Below, piece after piece: positions 50,951-60,109 of a stretch of DNA of 64,000 bases. Made by a program: the position numbers and the translations under genes. The notes below the pieces were generated by a model that was not told where the DNA came from, searched no databases, and was given only the letters and a program-made list of their open reading frames with translations. This DNA comes from Streptomyces sp. F001 (lineage in GTDB: Bacteria > Actinomycetota > Actinomycetes > Streptomycetales > Streptomycetaceae): NCBI RefSeq assembly GCF_004187715.1, contig NZ_QZWF01000001.1:310001-374000 (forward strand), read 5' to 3'. The first letter of the stretch is position 1; every line of letters starts with the position of its first letter.

Positions 50951-51652
50951 ATGATCGCCGTGCTGTTCGACTTCTCCGGAACCCTCTTCCGTGTCGAGTC
51001 CACCGAGTCCTGGCTGCGCGCCGTACTGACCGAGGCCGATGTCCCGCTGCCCGAGCCCGAGTTCGGCAAGGCCGCGCAGGCGCTGCAGGCGGCCGGGGCG
51101 CTGCCCGGCGGCGCGTTCCCGGAGCGGGTGCCCGTCGAACTGGCCGACGTGTGGGAGGTCCGGGACCAGAGCCCGGCGCAGCACCGGGCCGCCTACACCG
51201 GCCTCTCCCGCCAAGTGCCGCTGCCCGACCCCGGGTTGCACGACGCGCTCTACGACCGCCATATGACCCCGGCCGCGTGGACGCCGTACCCGGACGCAGC
51301 CGAGGTGCTTCGGACGCTGCACGAGCGGGGAGTCGGCATCGGCGTGGTGAGCAACATCGGCTGGGACCTGCGCCCGGTGTTCCGCGCGCACGGGCTCGAC
51401 CGTTACGTGGGCACGTACGTCCTGTCCTACGAGCACGGCATCCGCAAGCCGGATCCGCGGCTGTTCGCTGCGGCCTGCACGGAGCTCGGCGCCGATCCCC
51501 GGCAGGTGCTGATGGTGGGTGACGAACCCCCGGCGGACGGCGGCGCGGCCACCCTGGGCTGCGCGGTCCACTTCGTGCACCACCTGCCGGCCGACGAGCG
51601 GCCCGACGGGCTGCGCCCGGTGCTGGACCTGGTCGACCGACCCGTGACATGA
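50951..51652 (+). CDS. HAD-like hydrolase with atypical motif I (DFSGTLF)
   Basis: The 233-residue protein has motif I VLFDFSGTLF (D7 nucleophile, S9 instead of the usual acid/base Asp), motif II VVSNIGWD, motif III KPDPRLFAAAC and motif IV MVGDEPPADGGAA, with a helical cap between I and II. Loss of the second Asp would weaken phosphatase turnover, as in members with other chemistry such as phosphonatase. The physiological substrate is unknown. Confidence 0.88.
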   Translation: MIAVLFDFSGTLFRVESTESWLRAVLTEADVPLPEPEFGKAAQALQAAGALPGGAFPERVPVELADVWEVRDQSPAQHRAAYTGLSRQVPLPDPGLHDALYDRHMTPAAWTPYPDAAEVLRTLHERGVGIGVVSNIGWDLRPVFRAHGLDRYVGTYVLSYEHGIRKPDPRLFAAACTELGADPRQVLMVGDEPPADGGAATLGCAVHFVHHLPADERPDGLRPVLDLVDRPVT

Positions 51653-51695
51653 CCGTCTGTCTCGGACGATCCCCCGCGTCGCCCGAGACAGACGG
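51653..51695 (+). terminator. Hairpin terminator after the HAD gene
   Basis: CCGTCTGTCTCGG (51653-51665) pairs exactly with CCGAGACAGACGG (51683-51695) across a 17-nt loop, starting one base after the stop codon. Confidence 0.8.
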
Positions 51696-51740
51696 CACCG
51701 CCGGTCCCGGCCCCGCAGGGCCCGGGACGGACGTTCCGAG

Positions 51741-51764
51741 TATAGTTGGCTGGCAGCCAGTCAA
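51741..51764 (+). promoter_or_regulatory. Promoter -10 and TetR operator upstream of the tetR gene
   Basis: TATAGT (51741-51746) fits a -10 box and runs into TTGGCTGGCAGCCAGTCAA (51746-51764), a 19-bp near-perfect palindrome around a central A. The overlap of -10 and dyad, 16 bp before the start codon, is typical of an autorepressed TetR gene. Confidence 0.65.
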
Positions 51765-51779
51765 CGCAGGAGTTACAGC

Positions 51780-52478
51780 ATGACCCCCCGCAGCGCTTCG
51801 GTCAATGAAGAGTTGCGGCGGCGTTCCCGGGAGCGGCTCCTGCAGGCGGCGGTCGAGCTGGTCAGCGAGCGGGGATACGAGGCCACGACCCTCGGCGACA
51901 TCGCGGACCGGGCCGGCTCGGCGCGCGGACTGGTGTCGTACTACTTCCCCGGCAAACGCCAGCTCGTGCAGTCCGCCGTGCACCGGCTGATGCACCGCAC
52001 GCTGGAGGAGGCACTGGAGCGCGAACCGCGCACGGAGGACGGCCGGGAGCGGATGGCGCGTGCCATCGACGCGATCCTGGGCCTGGCCCGGGACCGGACC
52101 GTGCTGATGCGCCAGCACATGGCGGGACTGCTGGACACCGAGGGCTTCGTGCAGTGCCCGGAGCAGCAGCGGCTCGCCGAACTGCTGCGGGACACCGTGG
52201 CCCGGCACGGCTCCCGGAACGCCGAGACCGACTATGCGATGCTGCGCGCCCTGCTCATGGGGGCCGTCTATGCGATGGTGCTGCCGAACGTGGGGATGCC
52301 GGTCACTCCCCTGCGCACCGAGCTGTTCCGGCGCTACCGGCTCGACTGGGAGCTCGGGTGCCCGCCGGACGCCGAAACGCCCGACGGGACACGCGACGGG
52401 GACCTGTCACGGTTCTTCGCGACAGACCCGGCAGACACACCGGCCCTCGGCCGGCCGGCCTCGGATCAGTCGAAGTAG
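51780..52478 (+). CDS. TetR family transcriptional regulator
   Basis: The 232-residue protein has an N-terminal HTH (about 10-58: RRRSRERLLQAAVELVSERG, TTLGDIADRAGSARGLVSYYFPGKRQL) and an all-helical ligand domain. The start follows GCAGGAGTTACAGC. Autorepression through the palindrome upstream is likely. No divergent partner gene; targets unknown. Its last 13 bp overlap the convergent LVIVD gene. Confidence 0.93.
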   Translation: MTPRSASVNEELRRRSRERLLQAAVELVSERGYEATTLGDIADRAGSARGLVSYYFPGKRQLVQSAVHRLMHRTLEEALEREPRTEDGRERMARAIDAILGLARDRTVLMRQHMAGLLDTEGFVQCPEQQRLAELLRDTVARHGSRNAETDYAMLRALLMGAVYAMVLPNVGMPVTPLRTELFRRYRLDWELGCPPDAETPDGTRDGDLSRFFATDPADTPALGRPASDQSK

Positions 52479-53968
52479 TCCGGCTGCGTCTGCACGTTGA
52501 GCTCGTGCAGACGGACACGCTTCGCCGGGTCCGTGCGCCGGTCGTCGAGCTTCAGGACGTCGAAGCCCTTGGCGATGTCGTTCGAGTAGATGTAACCGTT
52601 GTAGTAGTACGCCGACCAGGAGCCGGCCGTCGTGACCCGGTCGGTGGTCAGCGGACCGCGCTCGAAGTAGGCGATCTCCTTCGGGTGGGCGGAGTCGGTG
52701 AAGTCCCAGACGGAGACGCCGCCCTGATACCAGGCCTGGACCATGATGTCCTTGCCCTTGACCGGGATCAGCGAGCCGTTGTGAGCCACACAGACCTCGG
52801 TGTCCGCCTGGTGGCGGTCGATCTTGAAGTAGCTGCGGAAGACGAGCTTGCGATTGTCGCCCTTGCCGACGATGTCGTAGATACCGTCGGCGCCGCGGTT
52901 CGGGCCGATCTCCTCGTTGCAGGTGGCCGCGCCACCGCCGCCCAGCTCGTCGGTGAACACGACCTTGTCGGCGTCCTGGTTGAAGGTCGCCGAGTGCCAG
53001 AACGCGAAGTTCACATTGTCCTGCACCTGGTCGATGACCTTCGGGCGCTCCGGGTCCTTGATGGAGAACAGGATGCCGTCACCCATGCAGGCGCCCGCCG
53101 CCAGGTCCTGTGAGGGCAGCACGGTGATGTCGTGGCAGCCGGTCGTCTTGGAGACACCCGGGTTGGTCGGCCCGCCCGGGTTGCCGCCGCCGTCCGGGCC
53201 CTCACCGGGGAAGAGCACCGGGAAGCCCACGAGCGCAGCCTTCTCCGGCGCGTTGCGAGGCACCTTGATGACGGAGATGCCGTCGTGCGGCGGCTGGCAG
53301 TCGGGGTACGCGGCGTTCGGCGAGTACGAGGAGACGTAGATGTAGACGTTCCTGCGCTCGGGCACCAGCGTGTGGGTGTGGGAACCGCAGGCGGTCTCGA
53401 CGGCGGCGACGTACTTCGGGTTGCGCTTGTCGCTGATGTCGAAGACCTTCATGCCCTCCCAGGAGGACTTCTCGGTCACCGGCTGCGTGGTGCTGTTGCA
53501 ACTGCTGTCGCTGCGCGAGGAGTCGGTGGACAGGAACAGCAGGTTGCCGGAGACGGAGATGTCGTTCTGCGAGCCGGGGCACAGCACCTGGGCGACCGTC
53601 TTCGGCGACTTCGGCTTGCTGATGTCGAAGATGCGGAAGCCGTCGTAGTTGCCGGCGAAGGCGTACCTGCCCTGGAAGGCGAGATCCGAATTGGTGCCGG
53701 GCAGCACGTCCTTGGGGATGTTCGTGACGTGCTCGATGTTGTCCGAGTGGACGACCTCGTCCTGGCCGGGTATCTCCCCGCTCTCCAGGGCCTCGCGCAC
53801 CTCGGCCTGGGCGCTGCGGGACACCTCCTTGTCGGCCGCCGGGCCGTCCCCCGGGTCGGGGGTCGCGGCCGCCGGATGGACCGTCAGCAGCGCGGCCAGG
53901 AGTCCGGCCGCTGCCGCGGCAACTCCCAGGCGTCTGCGCCGCGTTCGGGGGTTGTTCAACAGGATCAC
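52466..53968 (-). CDS. Secreted LVIVD-repeat (beta-propeller-like) protein
   Basis: The 500-residue exported protein has a signal peptide RTRRRRLGVAAAAAGLLAALLTV ending near PAAA, with arginine-rich n-region. Repeats of the form RYAFAGNYDGFRIFDISKPKSP, GMKVFDISDKRNPKYVA and GGVSVWDFTDSAHPKEIAYFE are LVIVD-like blades. Six or more cysteines could form disulfides. Function is unknown; family members are extracellular. GTG at 53968 with AGGGAGGAAGC upstream is the start. Divergent from a DUF305 lipoprotein. Confidence 0.85.
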   Translation of the reverse strand: MILLNNPRTRRRRLGVAAAAAGLLAALLTVHPAAATPDPGDGPAADKEVSRSAQAEVREALESGEIPGQDEVVHSDNIEHVTNIPKDVLPGTNSDLAFQGRYAFAGNYDGFRIFDISKPKSPKTVAQVLCPGSQNDISVSGNLLFLSTDSSRSDSSCNSTTQPVTEKSSWEGMKVFDISDKRNPKYVAAVETACGSHTHTLVPERRNVYIYVSSYSPNAAYPDCQPPHDGISVIKVPRNAPEKAALVGFPVLFPGEGPDGGGNPGGPTNPGVSKTTGCHDITVLPSQDLAAGACMGDGILFSIKDPERPKVIDQVQDNVNFAFWHSATFNQDADKVVFTDELGGGGAATCNEEIGPNRGADGIYDIVGKGDNRKLVFRSYFKIDRHQADTEVCVAHNGSLIPVKGKDIMVQAWYQGGVSVWDFTDSAHPKEIAYFERGPLTTDRVTTAGSWSAYYYNGYIYSNDIAKGFDVLKLDDRRTDPAKRVRLHELNVQTQPDYFD

Positions 53969-54076
53969 TGCTTCCTCCCTTGTTCCGTTCGCCAGGGAAC
54001 GGTTCACGGACCCCCGAAGTATCGTCTTCATCATGCACAGATCAACAGGGGGCAACGAACATGTAATGAAGGTTTT

Positions 54077-54092
54077 CGCTCGTTCATGAGCG
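54077..54092. promoter_or_regulatory. Inverted repeat in the LVIVD / DUF305 divergent promoter
   Basis: CGCTC-GTTCAT-GAGCG is an inverted repeat in the 192-bp gap between two divergent genes for exported proteins. It could be a shared operator; no regulator gene is adjacent. Confidence 0.45.
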
Positions 54093-54160
54093 GAAGCGTG
54101 TTAGGACGGTCACTAGCACTCACAAGGTGCCCCCTCATCCGCCTGCCACAGGAGGTCGTT

Positions 54161-54814
54161 GTGCCCTTCCGTCGAGCGCCGCGCGCGTCCCTCACCGCGG
54201 CCTCACTGGCCACCCTGGCCGCCCTCGCGCTCGGGGGCTGCGACTCCGGCTCCGACGCGGAGCCGGACCGAGCGAGCGGCCCCTCGGTGCTCGTGCCCGG
54301 CAAGCCCGGCGAGGCGAACCGCACGATGTCCGCCGAGGACGCCGCACAGCAACGCGCCGACGACGACACACCCAACTCGGCGGACATCGACTACGCGCGG
54401 ATGATGATCGAGCACCACTCCCAGGCCCTGGAGATGACCGAACTCGCCCCGGAACGCGCCGAGTCGTCGCGGGTGAAGAAGCTGGCGGAGCGGATCGAGG
54501 CCGCGCAGGGTCCCGAGATCGCGGCGATGAGGAGCTGGCTGGAAACGCACGGCGAGGACGAGAAGAGCGACGGCCACCACCACGGCCCGATGCCCGGGAT
54601 GGCCACCGAGGCGCAGTTGAAGAACCTGCGCGCGGCGGAGGGAAAGGCGTTCGACCAGCTCTTCGTCACGCTGATGATCACCCATCACGAAGGGGCGATC
54701 ACGATGGCCACGGATGCGAAGTCGCAGGGCAACAACGTGCGGATCGAGGAGATGGCCGACGACGTGGTCGCCCAGCAGACGAGCGAGATCACGCGCATGC
54801 GCGGAATGCTGTGA
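54161..54814 (+). CDS. DUF305 family lipoprotein
   Basis: The 217-residue protein has a lipoprotein signal (SLATLAALALGGC, lipobox Cys near residue 27) and two DUF305 ferritin-like helical units: DIDYARMMIEHHSQALEMTEL and FDQLFVTLMITHHEGAITMA, each with the HH pair. A His-rich loop with GHHHGPMPGM lies between. The His/Met content suggests copper or other metal binding outside the membrane (inference). GTG start follows ACAGGAGGTCGTT. Confidence 0.9.
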   Translation: MPFRRAPRASLTAASLATLAALALGGCDSGSDAEPDRASGPSVLVPGKPGEANRTMSAEDAAQQRADDDTPNSADIDYARMMIEHHSQALEMTELAPERAESSRVKKLAERIEAAQGPEIAAMRSWLETHGEDEKSDGHHHGPMPGMATEAQLKNLRAAEGKAFDQLFVTLMITHHEGAITMATDAKSQGNNVRIEEMADDVVAQQTSEITRMRGML

Positions 54815-54853
54815 CCTCCGCGCCCGTGTGACCTCTGCGCCCGCCGGGCCCGC

Positions 54854-55372
54854 TCAGCGCCGTGCGTGACGCGGGGTCAGGAAGCCCGCGTCCCGTGCCT
54901 GGGCGATCAGCCTGAGCGACCGGCGGCGGCTGTGCCCGGTGGCGCACATCACCGCGAGGACGGGGTCGAGCCCCTCGTGCTGCGCGGCGCGGTATTCCTG
55001 CGCCACCAGCCGGCTCCCCTCGATGCCGCGCGGCCAGGCGGGGCGGGCGCGCCTGCCGCCCGCCGACTCCCTCTGCAACGGCTCGGCCGCCACGCCGCCG
55101 CACACCGAGAACAGCGGCTCTTCGATCCAGTCGGCGAACACCGCCAGATCGTCGAGGGACAGCGCGGGCCGGGCCCGGACGTCCTCGAGGTTGACGCAGC
55201 CGTCGGCCGCCACGGCGAGCGCGTCGACCCGGGCGCCGTCGGCGAAGTCGAGCCGCACATGGAACCACGCCGTCGCGCCGCTCTCCTCGCGCACTTCCCA
55301 CGCGGGCCACACGGCCACCGCACCGTCCTCCGGACGGCGATCAGAAAGATCAAGAAAGGATGCTTCCAGCAC
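54854..55372 (-). CDS. DUF6214 family protein
   Basis: The 172-residue protein is of a small streptomycete family. It contains WPAWEVREESGATAWFHVRLDF (beta-rich N-terminus) and a C-terminal helical region, ATGHSRRRSLRLIAQARDAGFLTPRHARR, that resembles an HTH-like segment. Function unknown. The gene is convergent with the DUF305 lipoprotein gene. Confidence 0.75.
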   Translation of the reverse strand: MLEASFLDLSDRRPEDGAVAVWPAWEVREESGATAWFHVRLDFADGARVDALAVAADGCVNLEDVRARPALSLDDLAVFADWIEEPLFSVCGGVAAEPLQRESAGGRRARPAWPRGIEGSRLVAQEYRAAQHEGLDPVLAVMCATGHSRRRSLRLIAQARDAGFLTPRHARR

Positions 55373-55538
55373 GCACGCAACGTAACCGCATGATCACACT
55401 CCATACGAACGGAACACGCGTCCGTCCTTGGCGCGGCACCCTGTCAGCGGAGCGGCAGCGGTGCCATGCTGGAGCCGTCAGCGATCTCCTGTGATGCACC
55501 GGACGATCCGCCGGGCCACCGGACGAAGGAGTTCCGCC

Positions 55539-56882
55539 GTGCTGCGTGTCGCCGTCGTCGGCTCCGGGCCGAGCGGGGTCTACTCCGCCCAGAGCCTTGT
55601 CCAGCTGGACCCCACCGTGTTCGTCGACGTCCTGGACCGGCTGCCGTGCCCGTACGGTCTGGTGCGCTACGGCGTGGCGCCCGACCACGAGAAGATCAAG
55701 TCGCTGCAGAACAATCTGCGGACGGTGCTGGAGCACGAGCGGGTGCGGTTCCTCGGCGGCGTCCAGGTCGGCGCCGGCGGAGTGCCGGCCGCCCGGCTGC
55801 GGGAGCTGTACCACGCGGTCGTGTACTGCGTGGGAGCCGCGACCGACCGGCATCTCGGGATCCCCGGGGAGGATCTGCCGGGCAGCTTCTCGGCGACGGA
55901 GTTCGTGTCCTGGTACAGCGCGCATCCGGACGCCGTGGAGGACGGGTTCGTGCTCGGCGCCCGGTCGGCCGTGGTCATCGGCGTGGGGAACGTCGCCGTG
56001 GACGTCACCCGGATCCTGGCGCGCGGCGCGGCCGAGCTGAGCCCCACCGACATGCCGCAGTCGGCGCTGACCGCGCTGGGGGCGAGCCGGGTGACGGACA
56101 TCCACATGGTGGGGCGGCGCGGCCCTTCGCAGGCCCGCTTCACCACCAAGGAGCTGCGCGAGCTGGGCTCTCTGCCGGGTGCCGAAGTGAACGTGGATCC
56201 GGAGGAGTTGGCGCTGGATCCGGCGTACGTCGACCCGTCCGCGCTGCCGGCCGCGCAGCGCCGCAACGTGGAGGTGCTGCGGGGCTGGGCCGCCCAGCCG
56301 GCCAGGGATCTTCCGCGCCGGATCGGGCTGCGGTTCTTCCTGCGCCCGGTGGAGTTGCTCGCCGAGGGCGGGCGCGTGGGCGCGGTGCGGTTCGAACGGA
56401 CGCTGCCGGACGGGCAGGGCGGCGTGACGGGGACGGGCCGGTACGAGGAGATCGAGGCCCAGTTGGTGCTGCGGTCGGTGGGCTATCGCGGAGTGCCGCT
56501 GGAGGGGCTGCCCTTCGACCCGGCGACCGGCACGGTGCCGCAGCTGGCCGGCCGGGTGCTGCGCGGCGGGGTCGTGGCGCCGGGCGAGTACGTGGCGGGC
56601 TGGATCAAGCGGGGTCCGACGGGTGTCATCGGCACCAACCGTCCGTGCGCCAAGGAGACGGTGCTGTCGCTGCTCGAGGACGCCCCCGTTCTCGTACGGA
56701 AGGAAGTCCCCGAGAATCCCCTCGCGGCACTGCGGGCCGAGGACGTCGAGCCGGTCGAGTGGGCGGGGTGGCGGGCCATCGAGCGGGCCGAGGCGGAACT
56801 CGGGGCCTCGCTCGGGCGGAGCGTGGTCAAGCTGCCCGACTGGGAGTCGCTGCTGACCGCGGCGCGCAGGGTCGGCTCGTAG
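55539..56882 (+). CDS. FprA-like ferredoxin/adrenodoxin-NADP reductase
   Basis: The 447-residue flavoprotein has an N-terminal FAD motif VAVVGSGPSGVYSAQSLV, CPYGLVRYGVAPDHEKIK, the NADP loop VIGVGNVAVDVTRILA and AGWIKRGPTGVIGTNRPCAKETV near residue 370, all typical of FprA. It passes electrons between NADPH and ferredoxins serving P450s and other oxidoreductases. GTG start with GAAGGAG upstream. Confidence 0.95.
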   Translation: MLRVAVVGSGPSGVYSAQSLVQLDPTVFVDVLDRLPCPYGLVRYGVAPDHEKIKSLQNNLRTVLEHERVRFLGGVQVGAGGVPAARLRELYHAVVYCVGAATDRHLGIPGEDLPGSFSATEFVSWYSAHPDAVEDGFVLGARSAVVIGVGNVAVDVTRILARGAAELSPTDMPQSALTALGASRVTDIHMVGRRGPSQARFTTKELRELGSLPGAEVNVDPEELALDPAYVDPSALPAAQRRNVEVLRGWAAQPARDLPRRIGLRFFLRPVELLAEGGRVGAVRFERTLPDGQGGVTGTGRYEEIEAQLVLRSVGYRGVPLEGLPFDPATGTVPQLAGRVLRGGVVAPGEYVAGWIKRGPTGVIGTNRPCAKETVLSLLEDAPVLVRKEVPENPLAALRAEDVEPVEWAGWRAIERAEAELGASLGRSVVKLPDWESLLTAARRVGS

Positions 56883-57009
56883 CAGAACCCGGTGCCGCCG
56901 GCGGGCAGGACACACGGCTGCAACGAGACGGAAATCAACAAACTGTTCAAGCCGCTTACGGTCTCCTGCAGTTCGGATGTTCCCCGCTCACCGCCGCTCT
57001 GGAGTGCCC

Positions 57010-58398
57010 ATGGCATCGACCGCGCCCGTCCATCCCGTCGACGAGGTCCCACCCGTACGGCAGCTGGCCGCCTTCGGGCTGCAGCATGTGCTCGCCATGT
57101 ACGCGGGCGCGGTAGCCGTGCCGCTGATCGTGGGCGGTGCGATGAAGCTGCCGCCGGCGGATCTGGCGTATCTGATCACCGCCGATCTGCTGGTGTGCGG
57201 CATCGCCACGCTCATCCAGTGCATCGGCTTCTGGCGGTTCGGCGTGCGGCTGCCGATCATGCAGGGCTGTACGTTCGCGGCCGTGTCACCGATGGTCATG
57301 ATCGGGACGACCGGCGGCGGACTGCCCGCGATCTACGGCTCGGTGATCGTCGCGGGACTCGCGATCGTGCTGCTCGCGCCCGTTTTCGGCAAGCTGCTGC
57401 GGTTCTTCCCGCCGCTGGTCACCGGCACGGTGATTCTGATCATCGGTATCTCGCTGCTGCCGGTGGCGGGCAACTGGGCCGCCGGCGGTGCGGGGGCCGA
57501 GGACTTCGGGGAGCCGAAGAACCTGGCGCTCGCCGCGTTCGTGCTGGCGGTAGTGCTGGGCGTGCAGCGGTTCGCGCCGGTGTTTCTGAGCCGGATCGCA
57601 GTGCTGATCGGAATCGCGGTGGGGCTTGCGGTCGCAGTGCCGTTCGGGTTCACGGACTTCGGCGGGGTTTCCGACGCGGACTGGGTCGGGATCAGCACGC
57701 CGTTCCACTTCGGGGCGCCGACCTTCGAGGTGTCGGCGATCGTGTCCATGCTGGTGGTCGCGCTGGTGTGCATGACGGAGACGACCGGTGACTTCATCGC
57801 GGTCGGTGAGATGACCGGGCGGAAGGTCGAGCCCCGCTCGCTTGCGGACGGGCTGCGCGCCGACGGTCTGTCGACCGTACTCGGCGGTGTCTTCAACACC
57901 TTCCCCTACACCGCGTACGCGCAGAACGTGGGCCTCGTCGGTATGACCCGGGTGCGCAGCCGCTGGGTTGTCGCGGCGGCGGGCGGCATTCTAGTGCTGC
58001 TCGGCCTGCTGCCCAAGCTGGGCGCGGTGGTCGCGGCGATTCCGGCGCCGGTCCTCGGCGGCGCGGGCCTGGTGATGTTCGGGACGGTCGCCGCGAGCGG
58101 CCTCAGGACCCTGGCCGAGGTCGACTTCAGGGGCAACCACAACCTGACGGTCGTGGCCGTGTCGGTGGCCATGGGCGTGCTGCCGGTCGGTGTGCCGACG
58201 ATCTACGACCAGTTCCCGGACTGGTTCCAGACGATCATGGACAGCGGCATCAGCGCCGGCTGCCTCACGGCGATCGTACTCAACCTGCTCTTCAACCACC
58301 TTCCCGCGAAGGCGGGTTCAGATCTCGCCGAGGCGGGCGGCCTGCCGGCCAGCGGCGCCGAGAAGCACGTCGGAAAGCCCCGCGAAGAGGCCGTCTAG
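57010..58398 (+). CDS. NCS2-family purine/uracil permease
   Basis: The 462-residue protein has about 12 membrane helices. NCS2/NAT signatures are seen: QHVLAMYAGAVAVPLIVGG near the N-terminus, MTETTGDFIAVGE, and NTFPYTAYAQNVGLVGMTRVRSR with the QNxG element (about 297-319). Proton-coupled uptake of xanthine, uric acid or uracil is the family role. The stop codon TAG is part of the CTAG target duplication of the IS element inserted right behind it, so the protein is intact but the downstream region is displaced. Confidence 0.93.
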   Translation: MASTAPVHPVDEVPPVRQLAAFGLQHVLAMYAGAVAVPLIVGGAMKLPPADLAYLITADLLVCGIATLIQCIGFWRFGVRLPIMQGCTFAAVSPMVMIGTTGGGLPAIYGSVIVAGLAIVLLAPVFGKLLRFFPPLVTGTVILIIGISLLPVAGNWAAGGAGAEDFGEPKNLALAAFVLAVVLGVQRFAPVFLSRIAVLIGIAVGLAVAVPFGFTDFGGVSDADWVGISTPFHFGAPTFEVSAIVSMLVVALVCMTETTGDFIAVGEMTGRKVEPRSLADGLRADGLSTVLGGVFNTFPYTAYAQNVGLVGMTRVRSRWVVAAAGGILVLLGLLPKLGAVVAAIPAPVLGGAGLVMFGTVAASGLRTLAEVDFRGNHNLTVVAVSVAMGVLPVGVPTIYDQFPDWFQTIMDSGISAGCLTAIVLNLLFNHLPAKAGSDLAEAGGLPASGAEKHVGKPREEAV

Positions 58399-60099
58399 AA
58401 GGCTGCTGAAAATGTTGTTGTTGGGGCTGTCCGGCCGTGGGCCGGGCGGCCCTTTTCGCTATGCGGTGGCGGGGGTGAGGTGCCAGGTGGTGCCGGTTGG
58501 GGTGAGTCCGAGGTTGATCAGTCGGCGGAGGTTGAGGGCGGCGGCGCGGTGGTGGAGCCAGATGTTGTTGGCGATGATGCCGCGGTGGGGGACGCGGCGG
58601 TTGCCCTTGGCGGCCAGCCAGGCGATGGCGCGTTCGACCGGGGGCCGCCATCTGCGGTATTCGGCCTGCCAGGCCGGGTCGGCCGCCTCTCGGCGGGCGG
58701 CGGTCAGCAGTCCGTGCTGGGGATGGACATTGAGGGTGCGTCCGGTCTTGGAGGTGGTGCAGCGCCCGCGCAGGGGGCAGCCGGCGCAGAGGCGTTTGAA
58801 CTGGGCGGTGCGGGCGCCGTCCGCTTTGACCTGGCCGAGGTTGGCGGTGCGTCCGGCCGGGCAGGTCGCGGTGCCGGCGGCTTTGTCGATGCGGAAGTCG
58901 TCGATGGTGAAGCCGCCGGGACCACCTGCCGCAGCGGCGGTGGCTTGATGACCAGGGAGTGGCCCGCGGCCTGCAACTGTTCGCGCAGGTCGCCGGTCCC
59001 GTAGGCGGAGTCGCCGAGCACGGTTAATGCGCCGTCCTCCCCGTCCAGCAGATCACGGGCAACGGCCGCTTCGTGGTTGCCGGGACCATGGCCGCCGGTG
59101 AGGGCGACGGCGGTGAACAGCCCGCTCTCCGGCTCGAAGCAGACGTGTCCTTTGAAGCCTTCCTGGTGGCGGGTGCGGTTTTTGTGGATGTGCCGGGCGT
59201 CGGGATCGACGGTGGACACCGTCCGGTCGGCACGGTGCGCCGGGCGATGCGCCAGCGCCCGTCGCGTCCGTCGGAGTCGGGGGCCGGTTCCACGTCCTGC
59301 CCGGCGACCAGGGCCAGCAGCCCAACAGCGTTCGCGGCCTTCTCGCCCAGCTCCCGCTCGGGCAGGTGCCCGAGCAGGTTGATCGCGTCGGTCACCAGCG
59401 CATCGACCAGCGCGGCGCGCGCCTGCTCGTCGTTCCAGGCGATCTTCGGTTTGCCCGGGTCGGTGTAGTCGTGCGCCCGGCAGTGCTCCGCGGCGGTCTC
59501 CTGGGCTCCGGGGACATCACGGGTCACCCGGCGGACGGCGGAGATGATCTGGGTGACGGTGTCCTGGGTGGCCACCGCGTCATCGAGGACGGTGGAGTCC
59601 AAAGCGCGCCGCTGCTTGCCCTTGAGTACACCGGTCGCGGCCACCACCTCCTTGACCTTGCTGAAGATCCGCATCGGATCGGCCGAGTGACGCAGGCGGC
59701 GCCGAAAGTACGTCAGCAGCGACGGATCGAACGCCATGTCGTACAACCCGAGCCCGCAAGCAGCCTTCCACCGCAGGTCACACCGCAGTTCCTGGACCGT
59801 CTCGAAGTCCGACAGCCCCTGCAGGCTCTGCAGCACCACGGTCGCCGCCAGCACCTGCGGCGGCAGACTCGGCCGCCCGTTCGCCGACGGATACATGTCC
59901 GCGAACATCGACGGCGGGAACAGCGCCTCACGGTGCTCGGCCAGGAACGCGAACACGCTCCCGGCCGGGATCAACTCCCGGCAGGTCTCCCACACATCCG
60001 GCCCCACCAGCTCCCCGGCCCATTCCCCCTGCATGCCTACAAGACTGGCCCCGGCCCGACCGGGCCGGGACCAGAACCCGCAACATTTTCAGTGATCTT
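58399..60099 (-). mobile_element. IS1182-like insertion sequence with CTAG target duplication
   Basis: The ends share the imperfect inverted repeat AAG...CTGAAAATGTTG. CTAG occurs directly outside both ends (58395-58398 and 60100-60103), a 4-bp target duplication. The 1.7-kb element carries one transposase gene, reading leftward and broken by frameshifts. The intact ends and perfect duplication suggest a fairly recent insertion. Confidence 0.85.
58459..60034 (-). pseudogene. IS1182-family transposase, broken by two single-base deletions
   Basis: Three frames give one transposase of about 520 residues. The first runs from MQGEWAGELVGPDVWETCREL through SANGRPSLPPQVLAATVVLQ to GRDGRWRIARRTV. 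The second (from about 59229) has STVDPDARHIHKNRTRHQEG and LTVLGDSAYGTGDLREQL, with the catalytic Asp region. The third (from about 58920) has GGFTIDDFRIDKAAGTATCPAG and ends NIWLHHRAAALNLRRLINLG onwards. Each break is explained by one missing base. TTA at 59025-59027 (in LTVLG) is a bldA-type codon. The element may depend on transposase from another copy, or the breaks may be sequencing errors. Confidence 0.85.
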
Positions 60100-60109
60100 C
60101 TAGCCTCAG

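Noticed and set aside
54100..54125. CIRCE-like heat-shock operator suggested by CTAGCACTC upstream of the DUF305 gene
   Set aside because: Only one half-site is present; the matching GAGTGCTAA arm at the right spacing is missing.
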